From Liquidambar formosana (lineage: Eukaryota; Streptophyta; Magnoliopsida; Saxifragales; Altingiaceae), in contig CM077831.1 in the NCBI GenBank assembly GCA_039720395.1, forward strand, positions 4,568,003 to 4,632,002: a stretch of 64,000 bases of DNA, written 5' to 3'. Positions 22,914 through 35,369 of this stretch are shown in pieces (the stretch's first letter is position 1; the number at the start of each line of letters is the position of its first letter). The translations under genes and the position numbers were made by a program. Under the pieces are notes generated by a model. The model was not told where the DNA came from. It was given only the letters and a program-made list of their open reading frames with translations, and did not search any database.

Positions 22914-24571
22914 TGTTAGGATTATGCCCTAGAGCCAATCATAGAGATGATTGTTTAGGGATTAGGAACAATCATTTGATTTCATTTGTGTATGTCACAT
23001 TTATTATTGATTTAATAAAAGGGCTTATTCTATTATGTTTATATGCATCATTTATATTTACATAATATGTCCATGGAGTTAGAGTTGAGAATATGGAATT
23101 ACAAAGAGTTGTAATTTTGAGACTGTAGATATATCTCTGTACTAAACTCCTAAAGCATTCCTAGTTGAAGGTTCACTATGATGGACAGTAATGAACCATA
23201 GGACTAGCACTTGTTAGGTTGACTCTATAGGAGGATAGCTAGTCTCAAGCTATTTGTGTGGAGACACTACAACCAATAAGTGGGTGCCTATTGCGAGAAT
23301 AGGTACACTGAATGTGACCAAAGATATGAGATAAACTGAATGGAGTTTTTTCCTGCCTGTCAATCAGTCTCTCATTGTTATAGTGGTACAAGTAATCCTT
23401 AGACCTGAGACACCATAGTTGCCTTATGCATGTAGCTTTAGAAGTTTGATAACACTAAGTGCAGATCCTATTCAGGGGTCTGCAAAGGTGTTCATTGGCC
23501 CTACTGCTATGTGTGTGAAGGCATGTGAGTGATCAACAAGGGATCCATCACTCTCAGGAAAAAGAGAGAGAATGTCTCATATAGCATTCATAATATAACT
23601 CATTAAATCCATGGCCATGGTAGGATGAATATGAAAAGAGTTTCATGAGTTCATCAATGAGTTGATATCTATGAATGAGTATAAAGTAATTGAACTAGGG
23701 ACTTGACAGACTTCCATGTCTTATTAGTTCAATTGGAGACATTGTGTTGAAGGAAGGATGCAATTGTAACCTATAAACTATAACAGAAGGGTTCATTGTA
23801 AATGACTATTCACCTCATTAGGGACCACACCATGAGCCATATGCTAGGTGTTACTCATGGTTAGTAGAAGCCCTAATTGATATAAGTGAGTTATAATCAA
23901 TTAGGGAATTGGAAGGAGTTCCAATTAGACCCTAAATGGAAAGAGTTCCATTGTGCACACCTCGTGCTATTCCTACTACTTAATGATGTGAACCAATGGG
24001 TCACACACTGATCATGCAAGAAGGGCTTTAAAGTCTATGAGAGAAAGGGTTTTAGTGAATAAAGAATAGTTCTTTATAGGCCTATTTGTATTTGATACAA
24101 ATAATAGGGGTTAATGTGCAATTAAGTGTAATTACACATAACCCTATTAGGGTTTCTTCCCCATGGCCAGCCCCCTTTAGTGGGCTGCCTATATAAGTCA
24201 CACTTATGTGTGACATGGCATAATGAGGCTTGCACAATAAACCCTAGCCGTCCAGCCCATTGGAGGCTCTCTTCTCTCTCTCTCTCTTCTCCACCTCTAG
24301 CAACAACAAGGAAGAAGAAAGAAAGGACTTGAAGCTCTAGCTAGGTGTGGATACTGTTGGAGGCAGCACACTTGGGCTGCTCATTCACCGCTGTCCGGAA
24401 TCAAAGCTTGGAGCAAAAAGGAGAAGACATTAAAACTGTAAGTGTTCTAACCCTCTTCGTAGTTAGGGTTTGATTTTGTGTTATGCATAGTTAGATTCAT
24501 GGGATTGGGAATCGTAGGAAAAATTTTTATATTCCGCCTTTGTATTTTTCCCTCTTGTTCGATTCCCAACA
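22914..24571 (+). repeat. 5' LTR of C1
   Basis: 1658 bp. By eye it differs from the 3' LTR at only about five substitutions and one 1-base indel. It contains the TATATAAG box near 24191 and a CT run near 24275. Confidence 0.95.
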
Positions 24572-24572
24572 G

Positions 24573-24586
24573 TGGTATTAGAGCCA
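24573..24586 (+). other. Primer-binding site of C1 (tRNA-iMet type)
   Basis: TGGTATTAGAGCCA, one base after the LTR. It matches the usual Copia initiator-Met site TGGTATCAGAGC with one difference. Confidence 0.85.
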
Positions 24587-27500
24587 TGATTATGCATAAT
24601 ACAAAATACATATGGGCTGGTAATTATGGTGTAGTTGAATGATTCAAAAATCTGGAAAATTTTTTCTGCATAATTGGTTTTCCTCCATGGCTGAACCTAG
24701 GGTTTGGAACCCTAGGTCAATTCTCTTCTACTCCTCTTCTAATTGATGGTTAAGTGTATCCATGGATGCAATAGGTTGCATAGGGTTTGAGTTTGGAGAA
24801 GAAGAATAAGGAAACTAGGGTTTTATAAAACTGTTATGAACAGTTTTCATGGTTGCCATGAAAAACCGTCATCTTGTTTTGCATGCCGAATTCAGAGTTC
24901 TTCTCCAAAATTTTCGAGCCATATATGGTTAGAAAGCTCATTGAATAAGCTTTCCAACCCAACAAACGGTACGTCAATCCGAGTTCTGTAGTGAAAGTTA
25001 TGAATTTTTTACTACAGGATGTCTGGAAAGACAGTTTTGCTCGGGAATGATGCAATAGCCACAACTTTGAGTTATTGATGGAGATCAAAGGCATGGCAAT
25101 GGTTGCCACCACTTGGGTTATGTTCTAGACATGGTAGGGAAAGGTTCCCAAGCATTTAGATGCATCATAATTGGATTAAGATGCTAGAACAGAAGGAAGA
25201 ATGAGAAGAACACCATGGAGGCTGAATCTGGGTTTTAGAACCCTAAGGTTCTTGCAATTAATTCTAATTAAAGCTGCTGTATTTATGATGGAAGATCATT
25301 GTAGGATCATTATATATCATGTGTATATGATTTTCTTTAAGTTTCAAAAAGGTTTTGATGGAAAAAGATTCAAAAAGTTTGAAAATTTTTCATGAACAGC
25401 ATAGCAGATTTTCTCTGCAGAAAAGTCATCAATGGAGTTTTGATTAGAACTTGAGTTAGGGAACTCCAAATTGCATGAAACCAATTTCATTAGTTTCCTA
25501 AGACATGTAGGATACTGGGAAAATTCGTTTGGTAGCCTAATTCATTCATCTTGCTGGGTTTTAAATCAATTTCTGACAATGGACAGTATGCTGTAAATTT
25601 CTGGGCAGCCTACTGTTGTTTTAATTGTTTAGAACAATTGATGATGATTTGATCATCCAAACCTCTTCTATTAGCTTAGTATTTCATGTAGGGACATGAT
25701 ACAAAAGCTGGTTTCAATGTAGGAGTCGAATTGATAAGGTTTTAGAAGCTATTGTGACCTTCAAGGTCTGCAACAATGGCTCCAGCAATGGGTTTTGGAA
25801 ACCCTGATTGTTCTTGATGATGGCAGCCACTTCCACCACTTCTCACGTGTCCAGAGGCTTGTCCCACACCCCTAGGATGTTCTCCCATGGCTGGTCATGG
25901 CCTCCCACAGTCGTTGGTGGCCATGGCAGCCTAGCCAAGCTCAGGCAGCCCCCTGGTAGTGACGGCTGCATAGAGTTAAGGATGAAACCCTAATTTTGAG
26001 TTAATGATGAAACCCTAATTTCATTATGGCGTTAATTAAAACCCTAATTGGAATATTAATTACCTTAATTAAGAGTTAATGATTGGTCATTAAATGACCA
26101 ATCATGGTTATTGATTGTTAGGGCATAATTAATACCATTAATGATGTCTAGGGTTAGGGTTTTGGAAACCCTAATTAGTGTAATTAATTAAGGGTAATTA
26201 ATACCCTATTTGGCATTAATTAAACCCTAATCCCTTTTATTAAATACCATATGAACTAGGGTTTTAATGATTGGACATTAAATGACCAATCATAAGGCAT
26301 TTAATGATTAGGGCTTGCATTTAGGGTTTAGGGTTATGCATTTAGGGTTTAGGGTTTTAGGAAACCCTAATACACTAATTCATCATTTTAATGATTTTAT
26401 TTAATTCCTATATTAATTATTTAATTAATATTGATTAATTTTATAATGTTTTAAATGGTTTAAAACACAATTAGGGATTAAATTAAAATCTGGAAATTCT
26501 TAATTAAATGAAATTGTTTTGTTTAATTAAGGAAACCCTAATATTGGATATTAGAGTTATTTTAGGAAACTTTACGTGTTTTAAATTAATTTGATTAATT
26601 GAAACTGTAATGTCTTAAATGTTAAGACTTTATTTAATTCTGGATATTTTTGTTAAAACCTAATAAGATTAGGATGCATTAATGAGATTAATGTAAATCA
26701 TTCAAGAGAATTACCATAATGCCCATATGTTTTAATGCTTATAGTTTTTCTTTACATTATGCAATGAGATTGTATGTATGTGTTTGGATGATGATTATGG
26801 ACTATACCCTTTAAACCAATTGTGATTGGCCGTCTTATGAATGGGATGTTATTATTTACAAGAGTTGTAATTTTATTAAGGTGATGTAATTTATTTGGGG
26901 CTTGCATGCCACCTTCCCTCTCCCTCTCTCTCTATCATTCTCTTATGTACCCCACATTCCCCTTATGTATCCCTTTCTTTAAATTATGTAAATGTTATGT
27001 AATCGAGAGCGCACTAAGGAGCATGGTGGACCCAAAGGAGCATGATAGAGCCCAACAAGCCAATGGTGGAGACCATCAAGCCAAGGGAGCAGATTGAAGG
27101 ACTTGAAAGCTTAGAGAAGTGTTTCAAGAAAGCATGCATGTTACGAATGGTTTATTTTACGATCACCTACACCCACCTTAGACCTTGGATTCAATCTATT
27201 GGCTTGGATTGAATCCTCTCAAAGTCTATAATCATCATAGTGGGAGCTTAAATTTATGAGATAATTGTATTAGCTCCAATACCATAGTTTGGTATATGTT
27301 ACCTATTCACTTATGGACTAATATCAAAATATGGTACTTTATATATGTTAATATATAATAGCATGCGATGTATGATTTATAATAGCATGAGATGTATGAT
27401 TATAAATAGCATAATTTATATGTTTAAATTTTGATACATAGGATGCATGTTAATTTGATGAGACCCTTTAAAACCCCTCTTATTTAATATTAAGTTGAAA

Positions 27501-28035
27501 ATGGAGAAGTCATTGGGGACTGAATTCTTCATTGCCTTCCATCATTATAGGATCATCTAACGTCCCTTAATGTGGGTACCTGGCTGCAGACATGTAGGAG
27601 CTACCCATGTTAAAGACATTACTTGAAACTATCACATATGAGATATCATGGGGTGCCTAAACTGGTATATACCAAGAAACTAACATGTGAGGTATATATT
27701 TGGCAAAACATACCTATGTGAATGATGGGTTTAACTTAACTAAGGAAGTATTCCAAGAAACTAACATGTGAGGTGTATATTCCCTAGAGGCAAAACGATT
27801 GGAACTTGCTTATGAAGCAATAGACAAAGAGTTGTCTTCTTATTGTGGGTTAGAAGTCAAGAAACTAACATGTGAGGCTTCTAGGTCACAGTGGGACCCC
27901 AATCCCCATTAGGAATGAGATTCCCGAATTCCATTAGAGGGTGTATGGAATTTGATAAAATAGTGGGAGGTACCATATGATTAAAGACCCAATCATTATG
28001 GATAAAAATAAAATCTAATTCTCTGTTTATGTAGA
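24587..28035 (+). other. Long untranslated leader of C1
   Basis: About 3.4 kb without a supportable gene. AT-rich with many AACCCTAA/TTAGGG-like stretches (26020-26370), a perfect palindrome at 26081-26103 with a second copy having one mismatch at 26269-26291, and three copies of AAGAAACTAACATGTGAGG (about 27674, 27754, 27859). The part after about 27130 matches the C2 leader (57461-58290, minus strand). Confidence 0.7.
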
Positions 28036-30940
28036 TTACCTAATTACTCACCTCAAAACCCCTATTTCCTAATATATAGGATATTGATAGTTTGACTAAA
28101 CCCGATTTCTTTGATTGACTTAGGAAATTGAGAATTGTTCTTAATTTCAAAAGATTGTTCATATGCTATTAGGCCTTTTCTTAAAGGCCCTCCATAAAAC
28201 ATCCTAAGAAGAAAAAGACACTATGCACAATTGGCATCTTGTTGCCATGCTATATGATAGTATTGATGACTAATGAGCTTCAGAAGCAAAATTAGTCAAT
28301 GCAAATGCCTTTGATGTCCTACATCATATACAAAGTTTGTATGGTGAGTAAAATAATACTATAAAGTATAGTACTTATAAAGGACTTCTTCTAGACTAGG
28401 ATGTAATAAAAGTTGTTTATTAATAATCACTCTTTTGAAAAATGATTAATCATATAGAATAGCTTGAGAAGCTAGATGTGATTTAAAATGGAAGCATAGA
28501 GGAAAGCAAGTCTTGAAAAGTCAAAGACAAAGAAATATAATTATTTTGTAGTAAATATAAGGTATTGTAAAGGGAACTTGATAAAGTATCAGTCTTCCTA
28601 GAAGAACCAAACTTTTGAAGTTTTGGTTCATGCTCTAAACTAAATTGTTGGTTAGTTCTGCTTCTTGGTTTTTGGATTCTAGTGTAATCTAAATCGAAGC
28701 AGAAAGTTAAGTAGACAATAAGTTACCTTTAAAAATTTTAATAGAGCAAGAGTTGCTAGATTAATTTTGGGAACTTATTTCTTAACTAGGTCATTTAAGA
28801 CATTCTAGAAATTTGATTTCTGAATTTAAATGACTAATTGGAGCGAATGCAACGTATTCCGAAAATACAAGAGATGTAGAGACTCTCATTTAAATGTAAC
28901 GATTATGACTTGGTTATGAGATGACCAAACCCATCTTTTACTTGGTGAAGTGAAAGAGTTACATTTATAATTTGACTAATACATTGTGATGTATATAGTC
29001 ATGTAGAGCATGCATTCAATTATAGTAGACTCATCTTAGAATACCATAGCTTAATGGTGAATCTAAGAGAACAAATTGAACCCTATTAAGATATGGTTTG
29101 ATCCATGATGAGTTTTACTAATGTATCCATCTAGGATATACCTTAAAATTGCTACATATTGATAATTTAGGGTTCACTCCAGTTTTGTTCCAATTATATT
29201 AGATATGATATGGGAAGAAACCCAACTTAAAGAAGTTAAGGCTTGGGCTTGTGCTACGTTTGTCTGGAAACATAATGTAGACAATCTGGAAATACGGTCA
29301 AGTAAGTGTTGAATTGTGGTATATCCTAAAAGTGGTTGGGATAGTATTTCTATTACCCTAATGAACAAAGGTTGTCCATTAGGATGTTTGTTGGATTTTC
29401 TTGAGAAAGAGTTCATTCAAGAAAGATGCAAAAGTAGATAGAATTTATAGAATTGTCTGTAAAGCCACAAACGAACAAAGATCCAACCCTTGTCTCTGTT
29501 GAGACAAAACCCTTAACTACACTACAATCTTTTCATAGATCAAATTGGATATTTCTTAACATAAGAGAGATATTGTATCTCTATTAGAATGTGAAAGAAT
29601 TGTTCTTTGGTGATAAAGATCACCAAGATAATCCTATTGATTATGACTAGACGATGTTTCACATCAACTCGAGAAATGACTAAGAGTCATTAAATCCAAT
29701 ATGGATAGGTAGAGACCTAAAAGGCTTGGCTATTTAAGAATGTTTTCAACATAGGCAAAAATTTGTCTATAAAGAAACTTGTTTGATAATAGTTATGCTG
29801 AAATCCATTTGGATCTTGTTATCTATAAATACACATTTTGAATATGAGATATGTCAGAAAAAGGATATAAAGATGTTATATCAAATGGTGAAAAACCATA
29901 AAAGTGTGTCAATTATAGAAGTCTATTAATAGACTACAAGGTTCTCATAATTAGAACATCTATAAAGTTGAAGTAATCAAATTGTTTGATTTCTCTCATT
30001 GTATAGATGGACCATGAGTGTATAAAAGGTTAGTGGGAGTGCGATCGTTTTTCTTTATCCTATCAATAAGATAACATCCGAATCATTATGAATGATATAT
30101 AAATGTTATCTAATATAAAGTTTTAGTTTTTGGAGAAAAACTAATTCATGAAAGATTTGGCAAAAGCATCCAATAAGATCTATAGAGATAGATCATATAG
30201 ATTGCTAAGTATCTCCAAATCATCAAACATAGTTGAAATGTTGAAGGAGTTCAACATGGAGAATTCTAAGGGAGGTCTGATTTACTTCAAATAAGAATTC
30301 ATTATTCAAGGGCATGTGCCCTAGGATAATACAAGTAAGGTTCTTAAAGTGTTAAGAAGCCTTATTCTACACTATGTATTGAACCTGATATCTATTATGT
30401 TGTAATTGTTACAAATAGTTATCAGTCAATTCAAATTTAGAATATTGGATTGTATATGGAAATTGTAAACTCATAGTAGATGGGTATGTGGATTTGGATA
30501 TAATCCATATGGGGTATATTTTATATTCACTTTAGTTGGTGAAATACTTAATGGAAGAACTGTATGAAAGATACAGTGGATTCCATTATTAAAGGTGAAT
30601 TAATTGTCGCATTGTCTAGGAAACTGTTTGGATCTATAAGTTCATTTAGAACTTGGAGTTGTTCCTTCCATTGAGTTGCCCACACCTTGTTTTGTGACAA
30701 CAATGGGTCTATATCTCAAGTATAGGAATCACGGTCTCATCAAAAGTCGAAACACATAGAGCGACAATTCTAAGTGATTAGAGGAATCATTGGAAGAGGT
30801 AATAGATACATTACAGAAGATATTATCTACATAAGTTTTTGTAGACCTACTGACTAAAGCTTTAACACATAATTGGTTATGTCTAAGACCAACATCTTGA
30901 GAAGATAGGTATGCAATACATGGTCGATTGGCTTTAGTGC
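28036..30940 (+). pseudogene. Degraded gag-pol of C1
   Basis: Pieces in Copia order across many stops and shifts: UBN2-type gag (MTNELQKQ near 28270, LYG motif near 28340), protease (SASWFLDS near 28660), integrase N-terminal GH-type motif near 28770, integrase end (FLEKEFIQE near 29395), RT (about 29500-30400) and RNase H (ELGVV, CDNNGS, SHQKSKHIE; about 30640-30900). No frame is long enough to be functional. The zinc-knuckle part of gag appears lost or unreadable. Confidence 0.8.
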
Positions 30941-30951
30941 AAGTGGGAGAT
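30941..30951 (+). other. Polypurine tract of C1
   Basis: AAGTGGGAGAT directly before the 3' LTR. The same tract borders the C2 3' LTR at 35359-35369 on the minus strand. Confidence 0.85.
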
Positions 30952-32610
30952 TGTTAGGATTATGCCCTAGAGCCAATCATAGAGATGATTGTTTAGGGAT
31001 TAGGAACAATCATTTGATTTCATTTGTGTATGTCACATTTATTATTGATTTAATAAAAGGGCTTATTCTATTATGTTTATATGCATCATTTATATTTACA
31101 TAATATGTCCATGGAGTTAGAGTTGAGAATATGGAATTACAAAGAGTTGTAATTTTGAGACTGTAGATATATCTCTGTACTAAACTCCTAAAGCATTCCT
31201 AGTTGAAGGTTCACTATGATGGACAGTAATGAACCATAGGACTAGCACTTGTTAGGTTGACTCTATAGGAGGATAGCTAGTCTCAAGCTATTTATGTGGA
31301 GACACTACAACCAATAAGTGGGTGCCTATTGCGAGAATAGGTACACTGAATGTGACCAAAGATATGAAATAAACTGAATGGAGTTTTTTCCTGCCTGTCA
31401 ATCAGTCTCTCATTGTTATAGTGGTACAAGTAATCCTTAGACCTGAGACACCATAGTTGCCTTATGCATGTAGCTTTAGAAGTTTGATAACACTAAGTGC
31501 AGATCCTATTCAGGGGTCTGCAAAGGTGTTCATTGGCCCTACTGCTATGTGTGTGAAGGCATGTGAGTGATCAACAAGGGATCCATCACTCTCAGGAAAA
31601 AGAGAGAGAATGTCTCATATAGCATTCATAATATAACTCATTAAATCCATGGCCATGGTAGGATGAATATGAAAAGAGTTTCATGAGTTCATCAATGAGT
31701 TGATATCTATGAATGAGTATAAAGTAATTGAACTAGGGACTTGACAGACTTCCATGTCTTATTAGTTCAATTGGAGACATTGTGTTGAAGGAAGGATGCA
31801 ATTGTAACCTATAAACTATAACAGAAGGGTTCATTGTAAATGACTATTCACCTCATTAGGGACCACACCATGAGCCATATGCTAGGTGTTACTCATGGTT
31901 AGTAGAAGCCCTAATTGATATAAGTGAGTTATAATCAATTAGGGAATTGGAAGGAGTTCCAATTAGACCCTAAATGGAAAGAGTTCCATTGTGCACACCT
32001 CGTGCTATTCCTACTACTTAATGATGTGAACCCAATGGGTCACACACTGATCATGCAAGAAGGGTTTTAAAGTCTATGAGAGAAAGGGTTTTAGTGAATA
32101 AAGAATAGTTCTTTATAGGCCTATTTGTATTTGATACAAATAATAGGGGTTAATGTGCAATTAAGTGTAATTACACATAACCCTATTAGGGTTTCTTCCC
32201 CATGGCCAGCCCCCTTTAGTGGGCTACCTATATAAGTCACACTTATGTGTGACATGGCATAATGAGGCTTGCACAATAAACCCTAGCCGTCCAGCCCATT
32301 GGAGGCTCTCTTCTCTCTCTCTATCTTCTCCACCTCTAGCAACAACAAGGAAGAAGAAAGAAAGGACTTGAAGCTCTAGCTAGGTGTGGATACTGTTGGA
32401 GGCAGCACACTTGGGCTGCTCATTCACCGCTGTCCGGAATCAAAGCTTGGAGCAAAAAGGAGAAGACATTAAAACTGTAAGTGTTCTAACCCTCTTCGTA
32501 GTTAGGGTTTGATTTTGTGTTATGCATAGTTAGATTCATGGGATTGGGAATCGTAGGAAAAATTTTTATATTCCGCCTTTGTATTTTTCCCTCTTGTTCG
32601 ATTCCCAACA
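30952..32610 (+). repeat. 3' LTR of C1
   Basis: 1659 bp, nearly identical to the 5' LTR, followed by TGGTG and then the rest of PMD exon 3. Confidence 0.95.
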
Positions 32611-33658
32611 TGGTGCTATGAGTACCTCAACCTATGTCGCCCATCCCTTGCTGAGGAAACCATTGAATGGCCTACCCTCAAGAATTACTCCCCTACTTAT
32701 GTGTCCATCCGAGCGGCGAATCGTCATGATTACGCCTTTGCTAGAGCTCACCTAGCAAGCCTCACTGCTGATATGGTGAAATTCTTTCCCTATTCTTTTC
32801 CTTTTCCTTTTCCTTTTTACTCCCAATTTCTCATTTTGGATTTTTGAACAGATTGAATGGAACCCATGGAAGATATGGGTACCAATGCTACCCAAATGAT
32901 GCATTCCTAGCTTAATGCTGACTGGCAAGAGGGTGCTCTTGGAAGGCCCCATGGGTAGGTACTGGTACCTAAGGGAGCGTGTCTTACGACAAGTCATGGG
33001 TGATGTGAATGCCGCCATGGCTCCAATGCCTCCACCACTTAACATGAGGCATGCTAACTTGATGGAGGGGGAGGAGTTGTGGGATGCCCTGAGAGGCTGG
33101 GATGCGGAGGAGCTCACTTCTCCTAACATTGCATATGACACTTTCTGCCTCCAATATCTGATGAGGCCTAGGGTGACAGGCCTCCCTCCTCAGGGGGTAA
33201 GCTTTGACACTTTCTTAGCCTTTTCTTTTGATAGAGACTCTATTTAATAGGTAAACACTTGTAGGGTCGACGAGCACGAGGGCATAGCTCGACAGTGGGC
33301 TAAGGAGTGGTTCCTGGCTCTGAGGACGATGAGATGGAGGGGGATAGGTCACTACCCTTGCCTCAACCGAATTGGTTCATTGATCTATGCTGTGGGTCAG
33401 ACTTTGTCAAGACCGCCATTACTCATCCCGCATTCGATGAATCCCCTAGGATCGACCCAAATCGAGAACAGGTGAGTTCTCTTTATGGGTATTTCTTTCT
33501 TTCTTTGAACATTACCTTCAATTTTATCCTTATTGATTATCCTAGGTGCCTGCGGCATATGCCCAAGAGTTCATCGACCTTAGTGAGGGCTTGAGGCGTG
33601 ACCTTGTGAGAATGAGCTTAGCCAAATCCATGGCGGAAGCTCGTTTGGATGTCATGGT

Positions 33659-35358
33659 TGTTGGGAATCAAACTAGAGAGGAAAAATACAAAGGCGGAAT
33701 TTAAAATTTTTCCAACGATTCCCAAACCCATGAATCTTAATTATGCTTAATACAAAACAAAAACCCTAATTAGAAGAGGGTAGAATTACTTACAGTTGAT
33801 TCAAGTCTTCTCCTTTATGCTCCAAGCTTTTTCTTCTCCTTTTTGCTCCAAGCTTTGTCTCCGGACAGTGGTGAATGAGCAGCCCAAGTGTGCTGCCTCC
33901 AACAGTATCCACACCTAGCTAGAGCTTGATGTCCTTTCCTTCTTTCCCTTGTTGATGCTAGAGTAGGAGAAGAGAGGAGAGAGAGAGAGAGAGAGGTGAA
34001 ATTTTTTGCCAGCACTTGGGAGCCTCCAAGAGTGCTTCAAGTGATGATGTCATCACATCATAAAAGGCTTTAAATAGCCTCCAACTAGGGCCGGCCAAGG
34101 GGGGTCTCCAAACCCTAATCTAATTTGTGTAATTACTCTTAATTACACAAGTAGCCCACTAGTTTGCATCAATTACAAATTAGCCCCTTAAAGAACTTTT
34201 CTTTAATCACTTATACCCTTTCTCTCATAGACAATCAAGCTCTCTTAGCATGATCAGTGTGTGACCCATTGGGTTCACATCATTAAGTAGTAGGAACAGC
34301 ACAAGTTGTGCACAATGGAACACTTTCCATTAAGGGTCTAATTGAAACTCCTTTCAATTCCCTAATTGATTATAACTCATTTATATCAATTAGGGCTTCT
34401 ACTAACCATGAGTAACACCTAGCATATGGCTCATGGTGTGGTCCTTAATGAGGTGAATAGTCATTTACAAAGAACCCTTCTGTTATAGTTTACAGGTTAC
34501 AATTCCATCATTCCATCAACACAATGTCTCCAATTGAACTAATAGGACATGGAAGTCTATCAAGTCCCTAGTTCAATTACTTTATACTCATTCATTAATA
34601 TCAACTCAATGATGAACTTATGGAAACTCCTTTCCATATTCATTATACCATAGGCCCATGGATTTAATGAGTTATATTCAATGAATGCTGTATGAGACAT
34701 TCACTCTCTTTTTCCTAAGAGTGATGGATTCCTTGTTGATCACTCACATGCCTTCACACACATAGCAGTAGGGCCAATGAACACCCTTACAGACCCCTGA
34801 ATAGGATCTGCACTTAGTGTTATCAAACTTCTAAAGCTACATGTATAAGACAACCATGGTGTCTCAGGTCTAAGGATTACTTGTACCACTATAACAATGA
34901 GAAACTGATTGACAGGCAGGTTAAAACTCCATTCAGTTTATCTCATATCTTTGGTCACATTCAGTGTACCTATTCTTATAATAGGCACCCACTTGTTGGT
35001 TGTAGTGTCTCCACACAAATAGCTTGAGACTAGCTATCCTCCTATAGAGTCAACCTAACAAGTGCTAGTCCTATGGTTCATTACTGTCCATCATAGTGAA
35101 CCTTCAACTAGGAATGATTTAGGAGTTTAGTACAGAGTTATATTTACAGTCTCAAAATTACAACCCTTTGTAATTTCATATTCTCAACTCTAACTCCATG
35201 GACATATTATGTAAATATAAATGATGCATATAAACATAATAGAATAAGCCCTTTTATTAAATCAATAATAAATGTGACATATATAAATGAAATCAATTGA
35301 TTGTTCCTAATCCCTAAACAATCATCTCCATGATTGGCTCTAGGGCATAATCCTAACA
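33659..35358 (-). repeat. 3' LTR of C2
   Basis: TGTTGGGAATC to AATCCTAACA, 1700 bp, a diverged member of the C1 LTR family. It is longer partly because of a short tandem duplication of a CTTCTCCTTT-N-TGCTCCAAGCTTT segment (about 33806-33860). Confidence 0.92.
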
Positions 35359-35369
35359 ATCTCCCACTT

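Larger units (their letters stand above)
22914..32610 (+). mobile_element. Ty1/Copia retrotransposon C1, complete but coding-dead
   Basis: TGTTAGGATT to ATTCCCAACA with TSD TGGTG at 22909-22913 and 32611-32615. It has two LTRs of about 1.66 kb, a Met-initiator primer site and a polypurine tract. Internal gag-pol is recognisable only as degraded fragments. The insertion splits PMD exon 3 of G3. Confidence 0.95.
21471..33658 (+). pseudogene. PMD antisense gene of G3, six exons visible, split by C1 and truncated by C2
   Basis: Plant mobile domain gene, antisense to its element. Exons: 1, 21471-21614 (48 codons, GTAAGT donor); 2, 22183-22824 (core: GLIEWWRNM, AGFGPFLDSLW, LSELWWDTTNTFHL, MTGLS-like MITGLSIKG, VFLLYMISCTFF); 3, 22906-22913 plus 32616-32775 around C1; 4, 32852-33196 (WNPWKIW, VLLEGPMGRYWYL); 5, 33265-33471; 6, 33546-33658. 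Every junction is phase 0 with GT-AG ends. Breaks: TGA at 32897-32899, TAA at 33301-33303, the C1 insertion 8 bp into exon 3, and loss of the 3' end at the C2 insertion. Exon 7 is known from G1 (745-834). The start is chosen because exon 1 of G5 has the same length and phase. Related MAIN/MAIL1 proteins act in transposon silencing and gene regulation; a role here is inference. Confidence 0.84.

Noticed and set aside
24834..25395. Short frames in the C1 leader as host genes
   Set aside because: No start context, domain or conservation; AT-rich leader.
26300..26375. Interstitial telomere (TTTAGGG-like repeats)
   Set aside because: Only a few imperfect units within an AACCCTAA-rich Copia leader; not an array.
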